DNA of 64,000 nucleotides from the NCBI RefSeq assembly GCF_000374425.1, contig NZ_KB894368.1:1-64000 (forward strand), read 5' to 3'. Shown piece by piece: positions 1 through 7,040 of this stretch. This stretch comes from Acinetobacter tjernbergiae DSM 14971 = CIP 107465 (GTDB lineage Bacteria > Pseudomonadota > Gammaproteobacteria > Pseudomonadales > Moraxellaceae). Made by a program: the position numbers and the translations under genes. The first letter of the stretch is position 1. Every line of letters begins with the position of its first letter. Under the pieces are notes generated by a model that saw only the letters and a program-made list of their open reading frames with translations, searched no databases and was not told the DNA's origin.

Positions 1-110
1 CTAGTTACAATACAGACCAATTATCTAATCCGTTAATAACTCTTTGGTTCGTAAGTAAGGCATACATTATTAAGTAATGTGAATAAGACCCCAAAGCACC
101 ACAACAGTTT

Positions 111-225
111 GCTGGCGACAATAGCAAGAGTGAACCACCTGATCCCTTCCCGAACTCAGAAGTGAAACCTCTTAGCGCTGATGGTAGTGTGGCGTTTGCC
201 ATGTGAGAGTAAGTCATCGCCAGCT
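111..225 (+). rRNA. rrf: 5S ribosomal RNA
   Basis: This is the 5S rRNA of a ribosomal operon whose 16S and 23S genes would lie to the left, outside the window. The ends pair (GCTGGCGACA at the left with the complementary tail around 216-224), and the internal stretch with GAACTCAGAAGTGAAACC is the conserved 5S core. The preceding 110 bases are probably 23S-5S spacer. A strong hairpin terminator follows at once, so this looks like the end of the operon. Confidence 0.93.
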
Positions 226-236
226 TTTAAACTCTA

Positions 237-272
237 ACACCCCCTAACCTAGCGGTTAGGGGGTGTTTTTTA
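237..272 (+). terminator. rRNA operon terminator
   Basis: The stem ACACCCCCTAACC pairs with GGTTAGGGGGTGT and is followed by a T run. It lies directly downstream of the 5S gene and is a typical intrinsic terminator for the rRNA operon. Confidence 0.9.
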
Positions 273-280
273 TTGGGAGA

Positions 281-765
281 ATGAGTGATTTTTATAAGAA
301 GGAAGAAAAGAAATTAAAGAAATTTTTGAGCAACATAGAGAGATATGGGAAGACTGTTATTTGGGATATGTACATACCCCTAATATTTCCAATAAAGTTG
401 ATTATCAGGCTATTGAATTAGTTATTCATGAGGTAAGAGAATATGATTTTTACCCTTGGCTAGGTCATACTGAAAATATAACCTTACCAGAAATGGGATT
501 GCATGAGGTATGTATTAAGGAGTTTAATGAACTCTTTATGAAAATGGCAAATGAAGCTATTAGCTATGGTTCTGATAAAAAATTAGAAAAAGTGGAACTA
601 CAACATATTCTTGATGTGTTTCTTAAGGGGTTTTCTAACCCTAGGTATTATAGTAATTTTATAGGTAATGGATGGAAACCTGTGACGAATCATAGTCAGG
701 ATTATTTTTTATGTGTCATTGATAAGAATACAATTGGCATGTGGTTAGGTTGTAATGATGAATAA
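281..765 (+). pseudogene. Frameshifted small hypothetical gene
   Basis: The long open frame (TTG at 361 to the stop at 765) gives about 134 residues of soluble protein with no family I recognise. It has a KVELQHILDVFLKGF helix and ends in GMWLGCNDE. The frame stays open upstream to 298, encoding a helical stretch ending QHREIWEDCY, but has no good start there. A well-placed ATG with a GGGAGA ribosome site lies at 281 in another frame, which reads MSDFYKKEEKK and stops at 419-421. A single-base indel between about 298 and 320 would join the two parts. I therefore read 281-765 as one gene broken by a frameshift just after the rRNA terminator. It could instead be a real gene starting at TTG 361. 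The function is unknown. Confidence 0.55.
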
Positions 766-917
766 ATAATAGGGTATGATTTAGAGCAGTCTCAGTTAGG
801 ATATAAAATAACAAATACAAAGAAGCTTCGTCATCTAATCATTAAACTCTAAATTATTAAAAAATATAACTTTTCATAAATCTTACGTTTTCTACTTTCC
901 TCTTTGGCTGACAGGCC

Positions 918-937
918 TATAATGATTAAGAATCATT
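918..937 (+). promoter_or_regulatory. cysK -10 box with overlapping palindrome
   Basis: TATAAT at 918-923 is a consensus -10 box about 40 bases before the cysK start. The inverted repeat AATGATT-AAG-AATCATT at 921-937 overlaps it and covers the expected transcription start. The half-sites resemble Fur-box elements, but the 7-3-7 spacing differs from the classical 7-1-7 arrangement. It looks like an operator; the regulator is not identifiable from sequence. Confidence 0.45.
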
Positions 938-959
938 CCAAATCTAATAAGGAAATAAC

Positions 960-1961
960 ATGTCGACCGATCAGCAATTTCCAACGCCTGCCAACTTAGG
1001 TATAGCAGTTTACTCGAATAATGCAGAAGCGATAGGTAATACACCCTTAGTTCGTATCAATCGCTTGATTAAATCAGATGCTACAGTATTGGCAAAAGTA
1101 GAAAGCCGTAACCCTGCATTTTCGGTGAAATGTCGTATTGGCGCAGCGTTGATTGCAGATGCGGAAAAACGTGGTGTACTTAAAACAGGTATGCATATTG
1201 TTGAGCCAACCAGTGGCAATACAGGGATTGCTTTGGCATTCGTGGCAGCAGCAAAAGGTTATCCAATTACTTTAACCATGCCTGCAAGTATGAGCTTAGA
1301 GCGTAGAAAAGTACTGAAAGCTTTAGGCGCAAATCTGGTTCTGACTGACCCAGCCAAAGGTATGAAAGGTGCGGTAGATGAGGCTGTTCGTTTAGCCACT
1401 GAAAATCCAGAACTATATTTCTTGCCACAACAGTTTGAGAATCCAGCCAATCCACAAATTCATACCGACACCACTGGCCCTGAAATTTGGCAGGCAACCA
1501 ATGGTCAAGTGGATATCTTGGTTGCTGGTGTAGGTACAGGTGGTACTATTACGGGTATTTCACGTTATTTTGAGCAAGTTCAAAATAAACCATTGTATTC
1601 AGTTGCAGTTGAACCTGCGGAATCTCCAATCATCACGCAAACCAAACGTGGGGAAAGCATCACACCAGCGCCACATAAAATTCAGGGGATTGGTGCGAAT
1701 TTTATTCCTAAAAACTTAGACCTAGATTTGGTTGATGAAGTTTTACCCGTGAATAGCACTGATGCAATTGAGTGGGCAAGAAAGTGTGCAACCCAAGAAG
1801 GCATTTTAGTCGGTATTTCAAGTGGTGCAGCATTAGCGGCAGCAGCGCAAATTGCTGAACGTCCTGAAAATGCAGGCAAAACCATTGTGGTGATCTTACC
1901 GGATAGCGGTGAGCGTTATTTATCTTCAGTCTTATTTGAAGGTTTGTTTGACGAAGCGTAA
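960..1961 (+). CDS. cysK: Cysteine synthase A (O-acetylserine sulfhydrylase)
   Basis: This fold-type II PLP enzyme makes L-cysteine from O-acetylserine and sulfide in the cytoplasm. The 333-residue protein has the IGNTPLVRI start motif at 25-33, the PLP lysine K57 in SVKCRIG, and the substrate/phosphate loop TSGNTG at 84-89. [10 protein letters not shown] binds the PLP phosphate, and GISSGA lies near the C-terminus. The length is normal for the family. The start is supported by AAGGAAATAAC upstream and a TATAAT box at 918. It is a single-gene unit closed by the terminator at 1979-2010. A CysM-type enzyme is possible, but K57 and the overall pattern favour CysK. Confidence 0.93.
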   Translation: MSTDQQFPTPANLGIAVYSNNAEAIGNTPLVRINRLIKSDATVLAKVESRNPAFSVKCRIGAALIADAEKRGVLKTGMHIVEPTSGNTGIALAFVAAAKGYPITLTMPASMSLERRKVLKALGANLVLTDPAKGMKGAVDEAVRLATENPELYFLPQQFENPANPQIHTDTTGPEIWQATNGQVDILVAGVGTGGTITGISRYFEQVQNKPLYSVAVEPAESPIITQTKRGESITPAPHKIQGIGANFIPKNLDLDLVDEVLPVNSTDAIEWARKCATQEGILVGISSGAALAAAAQIAERPENAGKTIVVILPDSGERYLSSVLFEGLFDEA

Positions 1962-1978
1962 TTTCGTTATTCAGCCCA

Positions 1979-2010
1979 TAAAAAACCATGCTTGAAGCAT
2001 GATTTTTTAT
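1979..2010. terminator. Bidirectional terminator after cysK
   Basis: The hairpin CATGCTT-G-AAGCATG at 1987-2001 is flanked by an A run on the left and a T run on the right. It can therefore end cysK and the convergent transglycosylase gene. Confidence 0.8.
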
Positions 2011-2015
2011 TGATT

Positions 2016-2558
2016 TTAAAGCGCTTTCTTTAAAGTTTTTTCGTGGCGTTTGACCGAGCGAGCATATTTCTTGGCTTTATGCCGTGTCCAGAAACTGCGT
2101 TCGTAGCCTGTTGGTCCAACATTGTAATAAGCCACTGCTTTAGACCAACTGCCAGCAGATCGATAGTAGGTCGAGAGCACATGTGCACCACAGTTAATAT
2201 TGACATTCTCATCATAGAGATTGCCCGGACAAGACTGACGCCAATGGCTGGAAATAATCTGGGTTAAACCGATTGCACCCGTTGGCGAACGGGCTGAACT
2301 GTTGTAATTAGACTCTTGGCGGATCAGGGCCGCAAGTAAAGTCGGGGATATATCATAACGCTCAGCACTTTGAATGATCATTGGCGATAAGCGATTGGCC
2401 GTAGTCGGAGAAACCGAATACGCATTTTGCAAACCTGAGGAAAGCTGATTCGAGCGATTGGCAAAGGATCCGCTTAAACTGCTACAGGCGGATAGACTGA
2501 TTGCAAGCACAACAAGGCTGATCTTTAAAATGATTGCAGCAAACGGTTTAAAAGCCAT
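2016..2558 (-). CDS. Lytic transglycosylase domain lipoprotein (copy 1)
   Basis: This is a predicted outer-membrane-anchored peptidoglycan lytic transglycosylase of the SLT/goose-lysozyme type. Starting at the ATG at 2558, the 180-residue protein begins with a signal peptide and the lipobox LSAC (C25). The SLT domain follows: ALIRQES with catalytic E82, GAIGLTQI, then NVNINCG and AYYNVGPTG. The frame is open further upstream, but that extension would run into the sRNA terminator at about 2700, so the internal ATG is preferred. The ribosome site is weak. It has a closely similar paralogue at 2897-3460, and each copy lies just downstream of an almost identical sRNA element. Two cysteines (in SCPGN and NCG) could form a disulfide. 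Confidence 0.85.
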   Translation of the reverse strand: MAFKPFAAIILKISLVVLAISLSACSSLSGSFANRSNQLSSGLQNAYSVSPTTANRLSPMIIQSAERYDISPTLLAALIRQESNYNSSARSPTGAIGLTQIISSHWRQSCPGNLYDENVNINCGAHVLSTYYRSAGSWSKAVAYYNVGPTGYERSFWTRHKAKKYARSVKRHEKTLKKAL

Positions 2559-2694
2559 ATGTTGATCAGAAGAAGTTGATGTGATGTGCAAAACCAGAAC
2601 CCGATACCAAACAGAAGTATAAGGATGGTATGCACTCAGTTTAGGCGAGTCAATAGTAGTTATTTTGCGGTAATGATTGGACTTGAGTGAGTCA

Positions 2695-2813
2695 TAAAAA
2701 AGCCCCGACATCCTGTCGAGGCTTTCTCATATTTGGTTTCTTGCCGCCAACTCCTGTCAACGACCACATCCTGTGTTTCTTGTTATTCTGAATGAGACAT
2801 CCTGTCTCTCTGT
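2695..2813 (-). ncRNA. Rsm/CsrB-type small RNA, copy 1
   Basis: Read on the minus strand, about 119 nt from 2813 to 2695 contain four ACAGGA motifs. Three are exact ACAGGAUGU (complements at 2797-2805, 2766-2774 and 2708-2716), and the fourth is a GACAGGAGUU variant (2749-2757). The three exact ones sit in hairpin loops: stems GAGAC/GUCUC, CAC/GUG and CUCGAC/GUCGGG. The last hairpin is followed by a U run, so it doubles as an intrinsic terminator. ACAGGAUGU is the known binding consensus of CsrA/RsmA. A GacA-box-like palindrome lies upstream at 2871-2888. The start is inferred from a TAATCT -10-like box at 2821-2826; a TATACT at 2844-2849 would give a longer RNA. I infer an RsmY/RsmZ-like RNA that sequesters RsmA/CsrA. 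Confidence 0.72.
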
Positions 2814-2870
2814 AATGAATAGATTAAGTCAATTCTGTTATTCAGTATATTCGGCAATCACTGCAGTTAT

Positions 2871-2888
2871 TGTAGGCTTTTGCTTACA
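2871..2888 (-). promoter_or_regulatory. GacA-box-like upstream activating sequence, sRNA copy 1
   Basis: On the minus strand this reads TGTAAG-CAAAAG-CCTACA, one mismatch from the GacA consensus TGTAAG-N6-CTTACA known from Pseudomonas rsm genes. Its centre lies about 66 bases upstream of the inferred sRNA start, the same spacing as in copy 2. No good -35 box is present, as expected for an activator-dependent promoter. It lies in the short gap downstream of the second transglycosylase gene. Confidence 0.7.
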
Positions 2889-2896
2889 ATAGGACT

Positions 2897-3460
2897 TTAT
2901 AGCGCTTCTTTTAAGCTTTGTTCATGGCGTTTGACCGAGCTGGCATAGCGTTCAGCTTGCTGGCGCATATAGGGACTTCTTCTGTAACCTGTAGGGCCAA
3001 CATTGTAGTAGCCGAGAGCTTTTGACCAATCACCTGTCGATTGATAGTAGTTTGCCAGAATATAGGCACCACAATTGATGTTGACGTGTTCATCATATAA
3101 ATCACCAGGGCAGAACTGTTGCCAGAATTTTGGGCGTACTTGGGTTAAACCTACGGCATCTGCTGAAGACCGTGCACGAGTTCTATAGCTAGATTCTTGA
3201 CGAATTAGCGCAGCCAATAAATGTGGTGAAATATTATGACGCTCAGCTGTTTGCAGGATGATTGGAGCAACTCGATTTGCGGTTGTTGGTGATACTGAAA
3301 AAGCGTTTTGAATACCAGAAGACAGTTTTTGGGAGTGATTTACTGTAGGTGCTTTGGTTGTCGTACACGCGACAGTGAAGTACGTACTTAAAAAAATGAG
3401 ACTCAATTTAGCAAAAGTAATGTGAAAGCGAGAAAAAGAAAAGTTTTTGTAAATTATCAT
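2897..3460 (-). CDS. Lytic transglycosylase domain lipoprotein (copy 2)
   Basis: This is a paralogue of the gene at 2016-2558, with 187 residues. The signal peptide ends in the lipobox TVAC (C32). The same SLT domain follows: ALIRQES with catalytic E89, AVGLTQV, NVNINCG and YYNVGPTG. The shared segments SSGIQNAFSVSPTTANR and KRHEQSLKEAL match copy 1 closely, while the N-terminus differs. The likely role is local peptidoglycan cleavage or remodelling at the outer membrane. It is preceded at about 100 bp by sRNA copy 2 and followed by the GacA-like box of copy 1, so the unit sRNA plus transglycosylase is tandemly duplicated. A GlcNAc/MurNAc-cleaving function is inferred from the family only. 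Confidence 0.85.
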   Translation of the reverse strand: MIIYKNFSFSRFHITFAKLSLIFLSTYFTVACTTTKAPTVNHSQKLSSGIQNAFSVSPTTANRVAPIILQTAERHNISPHLLAALIRQESSYRTRARSSADAVGLTQVRPKFWQQFCPGDLYDEHVNINCGAYILANYYQSTGDWSKALGYYNVGPTGYRRSPYMRQQAERYASSVKRHEQSLKEAL

Positions 3461-3572
3461 CGTAGAAAAATTTGACCGTCATTTATAAAACATGCGGATG
3501 GTAGGGAGCAAGTCGATGACAGTCAATGCAATCTATAGAGGTAAATCGTTTAGTTTTAGATATTAAGCTGAA

Positions 3573-3691
3573 TAAAAAAGCCCCGACATCCTGTCGAGGC
3601 TTTCTCATATTTGGTTTCTTGCCGCCAACTCCTGTCAACGACCACATCCTGTGTTTCTTGTTGTTCTGAATGAGACATCCTGTCTCTCTAT
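3573..3691 (-). ncRNA. Rsm/CsrB-type small RNA, copy 2
   Basis: This is a near-exact repeat of the element at 2695-2813, with one base difference over about 117 nt. It has the same ACAGGAUGU hairpins (complements at 3675-3683, 3644-3652 and 3586-3594), the ACAGGAGUU variant at 3627-3635 and the GGA-loop terminator. The inferred -10 box is TAATAT at 3699-3704, and a GacA-box-like palindrome lies at 3749-3766. Upstream promoter DNA and the adjacent protein genes have diverged much more than the RNA body. This suggests strong constraint on the RNA or gene conversion between the copies. The function is inferred as titration of RsmA/CsrA. Confidence 0.72.
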
Positions 3692-3748
3692 GCTTGATAT
3701 ATTAGCGAATTAATCTCATCAGGGATATTCGCCAATCACCACAGTCAC

Positions 3749-3766
3749 TGTAGGCTTTTACTTACA
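3749..3766 (-). promoter_or_regulatory. GacA-box-like upstream activating sequence, sRNA copy 2
   Basis: The minus strand reads TGTAAG-TAAAAG-CCTACA, one mismatch from TGTAAG-N6-CTTACA. It is centred about 66 bases upstream of the inferred start of sRNA copy 2, matching copy 1. The half-sites are conserved between the two copies. Confidence 0.7.
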
Positions 3767-3792
3767 AGGTGTAGGTCGTAGATGGGATAAGA

Positions 3793-4011
3793 TTAACGTT
3801 TCTTCAGAATCCAACCGACCAATCTTTGTGCAATTGGCGCGCAGACCAATACGCTAGGAAAGGCAAACATCCACGCCACGATCCATGCAGACATCCACAT
3901 CGCAAAGAAATTATCAATAAACCCCACTGCCTTTAATGTGGTGATGCCCGAGATTAAAAAAGACATCATGCAGGATAAAATCAATGGAAATAAAAGACTT
4001 GCTGCTTTCAC
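3793..4011 (-). CDS. DUF2798 family small membrane protein
   Basis: This 72-residue protein has two hydrophobic segments, roughly 4-24 and 38-60, and a basic tail (GWILKKR). It resembles the DUF2798 family of two-helix inner-membrane proteins, whose function is unknown. Its start overlaps the stop of the flavodoxin gene by four bases (ATGA), so it is probably translationally coupled. It is the last gene of the three-gene operon controlled by the divergent MerR regulator at 5167. Membership of the family is judged by appearance and context. Confidence 0.7.
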   Translation of the reverse strand: MKAASLLFPLILSCMMSFLISGITTLKAVGFIDNFFAMWMSAWIVAWMFAFPSVLVCAPIAQRLVGWILKKR

Positions 4012-4583
4012 GTGTTCATCACTCCTTGATATGCACTTAAGCTCAATGCAAAATTTTGTCCAAACAACTGAGCGGTTTTGATATCGCCAAAATCAAAAGC
4101 ATTTGCCGCACTGGCATGTTCAGCTTGTGCCATAAGACCAGACCATGACCCGAGACGATTGGCCGCTTGCATATACGGAACACCTTGATGTTGCTCAGGT
4201 AAAATAGGATTACCAACCCATATCATACCGTGTTGCATCGAAAAGGTGAAAAGTGAAATCAGTGTAGATTGCTTATCGCCTGCGGGCAGTGAAGAAACGG
4301 TAAATCCTGCAGCTAACTTTCCTTTAAAGCTCTGTTTCTTCCATAAGGGACCTGTAGCATCCATAAGTTGTTTTAATGTTCCAGAGACACCACCGAGGTA
4401 AGTGGGTGTCCCCCAAATTAAACCATCATATTGGGTGAGTAATTCAGGGTGAGACATCAGTTGTTCTGCGGTGAATAAATCAATATCCATATTCTCAACT
4501 TTGGCTGCTCCAATTTGAATTTGTTGAGCAATAAATTGGGTATGTCCTTGACGGCTATGATAGATAATGGCAATTGATTTCAT
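4008..4583 (-). CDS. Flavodoxin / WrbA-like NAD(P)H:quinone oxidoreductase
   Basis: This 191-residue cytoplasmic flavodoxin-fold protein is likely to bind FMN and reduce quinones by two electrons. The N-terminal phosphate loop is SRQGHTQFIA (residues 10-19), YDGLIWGTPTYLGGVSGTLKQL is the second FMN loop around residues 53-74, and GNPILPE lies further on. The pattern matches the WrbA/flavodoxin-2 group. The start has GAGGACT upstream. It lies 10 bp after the DUF2938 gene and overlaps the DUF2798 gene, so one transcript from the MerR-type promoter is likely. The role may be a response to electrophiles or redox stress; this is inferred from the MerR control. Confidence 0.8.
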   Translation of the reverse strand: MKSIAIIYHSRQGHTQFIAQQIQIGAAKVENMDIDLFTAEQLMSHPELLTQYDGLIWGTPTYLGGVSGTLKQLMDATGPLWKKQSFKGKLAAGFTVSSLPAGDKQSTLISLFTFSMQHGMIWVGNPILPEQHQGVPYMQAANRLGSWSGLMAQAEHASAANAFDFGDIKTAQLFGQNFALSLSAYQGVMNT

Positions 4584-4593
4584 GGCTTAGTCC

Positions 4594-5085
4594 TCAGTTA
4601 AATAGATTTAATAATTTAGCGGTGAGGAATAAACCACACCCGAAGAGACTGTGATTGATCAAGCTTTTGATACGATTGATCCATGGTTGTGGTGTTTTGG
4701 ATGCTGCAAAGCCTGAACCCATAGCAGGTTGCATGATGAAGAAAGGGATGAGCACGCTAATGCCCCCAAATAATAAGGCTGAATAAAATTGAGGTTGCAG
4801 TAACCAAGCTTCCCCTGTGATGAAGATGAAACCCAATCCGAATAAGATCCCAACACTGTAATGAGCAATCCAGCCCAATACATATTCATGTTGAATCTCA
4901 GGAGTTCGTGCAATTGATGCGTGGATGATTTTGCCTTGGAAAATCGATCCTACCCACCGACCAAGGAATGCAAAATTTAAGGTTGGAATATTCAGTTTTT
5001 TTAATATGAATAACCCAATATCCATGATGAGTGTTGCACCGATGCCTAGACTCAAAATGTAAAGTAGTAGTTTAGAAATATTCAT
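4594..5085 (-). CDS. DUF2938 family membrane protein
   Basis: Starting at the ATG at 5085 (GGTGATGAA upstream), this is a 163-residue inner-membrane protein with four hydrophobic segments. It carries the HEYVLGWIAHYSVGILFG and QPAMGSGFAASKTP stretches seen in DUF2938 proteins. The frame is open 27 bases further, but the internal start has the better ribosome site. It is the first gene of the operon with the flavodoxin and DUF2798 genes. The function is unknown. The operator and promoter lie between it and the divergent MerR gene. Confidence 0.75.
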   Translation of the reverse strand: MNISKLLLYILSLGIGATLIMDIGLFILKKLNIPTLNFAFLGRWVGSIFQGKIIHASIARTPEIQHEYVLGWIAHYSVGILFGLGFIFITGEAWLLQPQFYSALLFGGISVLIPFFIMQPAMGSGFAASKTPQPWINRIKSLINHSLFGCGLFLTAKLLNLFN

Positions 5086-5126
5086 TTCATCACCCTGACC
5101 TTTTCCAAACAAAACCTGATAGATTG

Positions 5127-5157
5127 ATTGTGCAAGTTCAAGTCAACTTGAAGTCAA
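5127..5157 (-). promoter_or_regulatory. MerR-type promoter with 19-bp spacer
   Basis: On the minus strand, TTGACT (5152-5157) and CACAAT (5127-5132) are separated by exactly 19 bp. The spacer region carries the perfect palindrome TTCAAGT-CA-ACTTGAA (5137-5152), which slightly overlaps the -35 box. This over-long spacer with a central dyad is the hallmark of promoters activated by MerR-family regulators. It would drive the DUF2938-flavodoxin-DUF2798 operon and sits in front of the merR-type gene. Confidence 0.65.
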
Positions 5158-5166
5158 GAGGTATTT

Positions 5167-5571
5167 ATGGATATTGGTGAAGTTGCAAAAAAAGCAAAGG
5201 TTGCGCCATCGACCTTGCGATTTTATGAAGAAAAAGGATTAATCAAATCTATTGGGCGACAGGGCTTACGTCGTCAATATGCAAAACAGGTACTAGATCA
5301 ATTGGCATTGATTGCATTAGGGCGAGCGGCAGGATTTTCTTTGGATGAGATTGTCACGATGTTTGGACAAGATGGTCAACCTAAGCTAGATCGAAAAATG
5401 TTGAATGATAAAGCAGAGCAACTTGAGCAGATGGCACGACGACTCCATTTTATTAGCGAGGGGCTCAGACACGCTGCGGTTTGCCCCGCTGAAAATCATA
5501 TGCAATGCCCAACCTTTCAAAGTTTCCTAACTGCTGCGATTGCAGGCGAATATCAGCCAACTAAACTTTAG
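5167..5571 (+). CDS. MerR family transcriptional regulator
   Basis: The N-terminal winged helix begins MDIGEVAKKAKVAPSTLRFY, with the family motif LRFYEEKGLI, followed by a long dimerisation helix around residues 75-98 of 134. Two cysteines (in VCPAEN and MQCPTF) near the C-terminus might sense metal or oxidants. It is transcribed divergently from the flavodoxin operon. A 19-bp-spacer promoter with a dyad lies in the gap, so it probably activates that operon and may control itself. The inducer cannot be read from the sequence. Confidence 0.85.
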   Translation: MDIGEVAKKAKVAPSTLRFYEEKGLIKSIGRQGLRRQYAKQVLDQLALIALGRAAGFSLDEIVTMFGQDGQPKLDRKMLNDKAEQLEQMARRLHFISEGLRHAAVCPAENHMQCPTFQSFLTAAIAGEYQPTKL

Positions 5572-5705
5572 TGATATTTCTTGGATGAGGTCTAATCCTA
5601 GCTTAGATTGTCATCTTTTCGCCATAAAGACTTCATTTTATTGCAGTAAAAACGTCATCAAAGCTTGTTTAAATTTATTTTAATTTTTACCAAACATATA
5701 AAATT

Positions 5706-6962
5706 ATGAACAAGACAACTTTATTAGCCTTATTCTGCTGTAGCACTTTGGGTTTAACTGCCTGTAATAATGATGACAATAATCAAGATCGGAATACATC
5801 GACGGACAAAGTGACAGAACCAACACTTATTTCTTTTGCAAAACTTCCTGTGGCAACTTATGCGGCAGGTCCTGATTCTGGTAAAGCAGTGAGTGGTGCG
5901 AATGGCATCTATCCACCTTTTAAAGGACAACCTGTACAAGGTTTCTCTGCTGCTTTAAAAAATGAAGATGGCAGCTATATGGCGATGGCGGATAATGGTT
6001 TTGGTACACAAGATAACTCAGCTGATTTCTTGCTTCGGATTTATAAATTAAAACCTGACTTTAAAACCAAAGCGAAAGGTACAGGACAGGTCACTGTACA
6101 AAGCTTTATTCAGTTACGCGATCCAAATAAGTTAATTCCTTTTGAGATTATCAATGGCAATACCTTGGAACGTTTATTGACGGGTGCAGATTTCGATCCT
6201 GAGTCGATGCAACGCGTAGCAGATGGCAGTTATTGGATTGGGGATGAGTTTGGTCCTTATCTGTTACATTTCTCAGCAGAGGGAATATTGTTAGATGCAC
6301 CTATTCCGCTCCCAAGTCCATTGAATCCAGCGCAAGAATTGCGTTCACCACAAAACCAGTTCAATAAAGCCAAGATCAATTATGTCGAGCCTTTGGTTGG
6401 GCGGAGTAGTGGTTTTGAAGGAATGGCGCTTTCACCTGATGGCAAATATTTGTATCCTTTACTGGAAAAACCATTGTTGAATGATTCGACGGGAAAATTG
6501 TTGATTTCCCAGTTCGATCTCCAGAAAAAAGCCTATACGGGACTGTACTATTGGTTTGTGCTTGATAGTAAGGCGACCAACATTGGAGATTTCCAACTTT
6601 TTAATGACAAAGAAGGCATCATTATTGAACGTGATGCCAGCCAAAATAATCTAGGCGGTTATAAGAAATTGATTCGGATTAAATTGAATGAGCCGAAGCA
6701 GGTGGTAGCGCGTGAAGATCTAGTCGATTTAATCAAAATTGCCAATCCGAATGCTTTATTTGGTGCTGTGCGAGAAGGTGATACTGGCACTGGTTCTGTA
6801 TTTGCTTTCCCATTTGAAACCATTGAAGATGTTGTCATTGAAAATGCAACGACCCTGACGGTACTGAATGACAACAATTTCCCAGGATCATCAGGACGTA
6901 ATGCGAAGCAAGCTGATGATAATGAAATCATTCAGATTCGTTTGCCGAAAGCGTTATTTTAA
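5706..6962 (+). CDS. Phytase-like esterase domain lipoprotein
   Basis: This 418-residue exported protein has a signal peptide ending LTAC (C20), then a low-complexity Asn/Asp linker and a beta-propeller of the 'esterase-like activity of phytase' type (PF13449-like). Supporting segments are the GFSAALKNEDGSYMAMADNGFG, SYWIGDEFGPYLLHF and GFEGMALSPDGKYLYPLLE stretches. The propeller probably binds Ca2+ and may hydrolyse phosphoesters; substrate and activity are unproven. The ribosome site is weak. It is a single-gene unit. A second secreted propeller-type lipoprotein occurs at 21390. Confidence 0.78.
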   Translation: MNKTTLLALFCCSTLGLTACNNDDNNQDRNTSTDKVTEPTLISFAKLPVATYAAGPDSGKAVSGANGIYPPFKGQPVQGFSAALKNEDGSYMAMADNGFGTQDNSADFLLRIYKLKPDFKTKAKGTGQVTVQSFIQLRDPNKLIPFEIINGNTLERLLTGADFDPESMQRVADGSYWIGDEFGPYLLHFSAEGILLDAPIPLPSPLNPAQELRSPQNQFNKAKINYVEPLVGRSSGFEGMALSPDGKYLYPLLEKPLLNDSTGKLLISQFDLQKKAYTGLYYWFVLDSKATNIGDFQLFNDKEGIIIERDASQNNLGGYKKLIRIKLNEPKQVVAREDLVDLIKIANPNALFGAVREGDTGTGSVFAFPFETIEDVVIENATTLTVLNDNNFPGSSGRNAKQADDNEIIQIRLPKALF

Positions 6963-7040
6963 GTTGAGGGTAAAAATAGCCGAAATGATCATTCCGCATT
7001 TTGGCTGAAAGCGTATACTGATCAGGCATAAGGAGTCCGA

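Noticed and set aside
1-110. tRNA or other RNA before the 5S gene
   Set aside because: No cloverleaf could be formed by eye; it looks like a 23S-5S spacer.
2559-2711. N-terminal extension of the first transglycosylase
   Set aside because: It would overlap the sRNA terminator and lacks a signal peptide at its start; the internal ATG gives a proper lipoprotein signal.
2696-2815. The repeated ATCCTG motifs as a CRISPR-like or C4-antisense-type element on the plus strand
   Set aside because: There are no uniform repeats or spacers. The U-tailed terminator and the upstream palindrome both point to minus-strand transcription, where the motifs become GGA loops.
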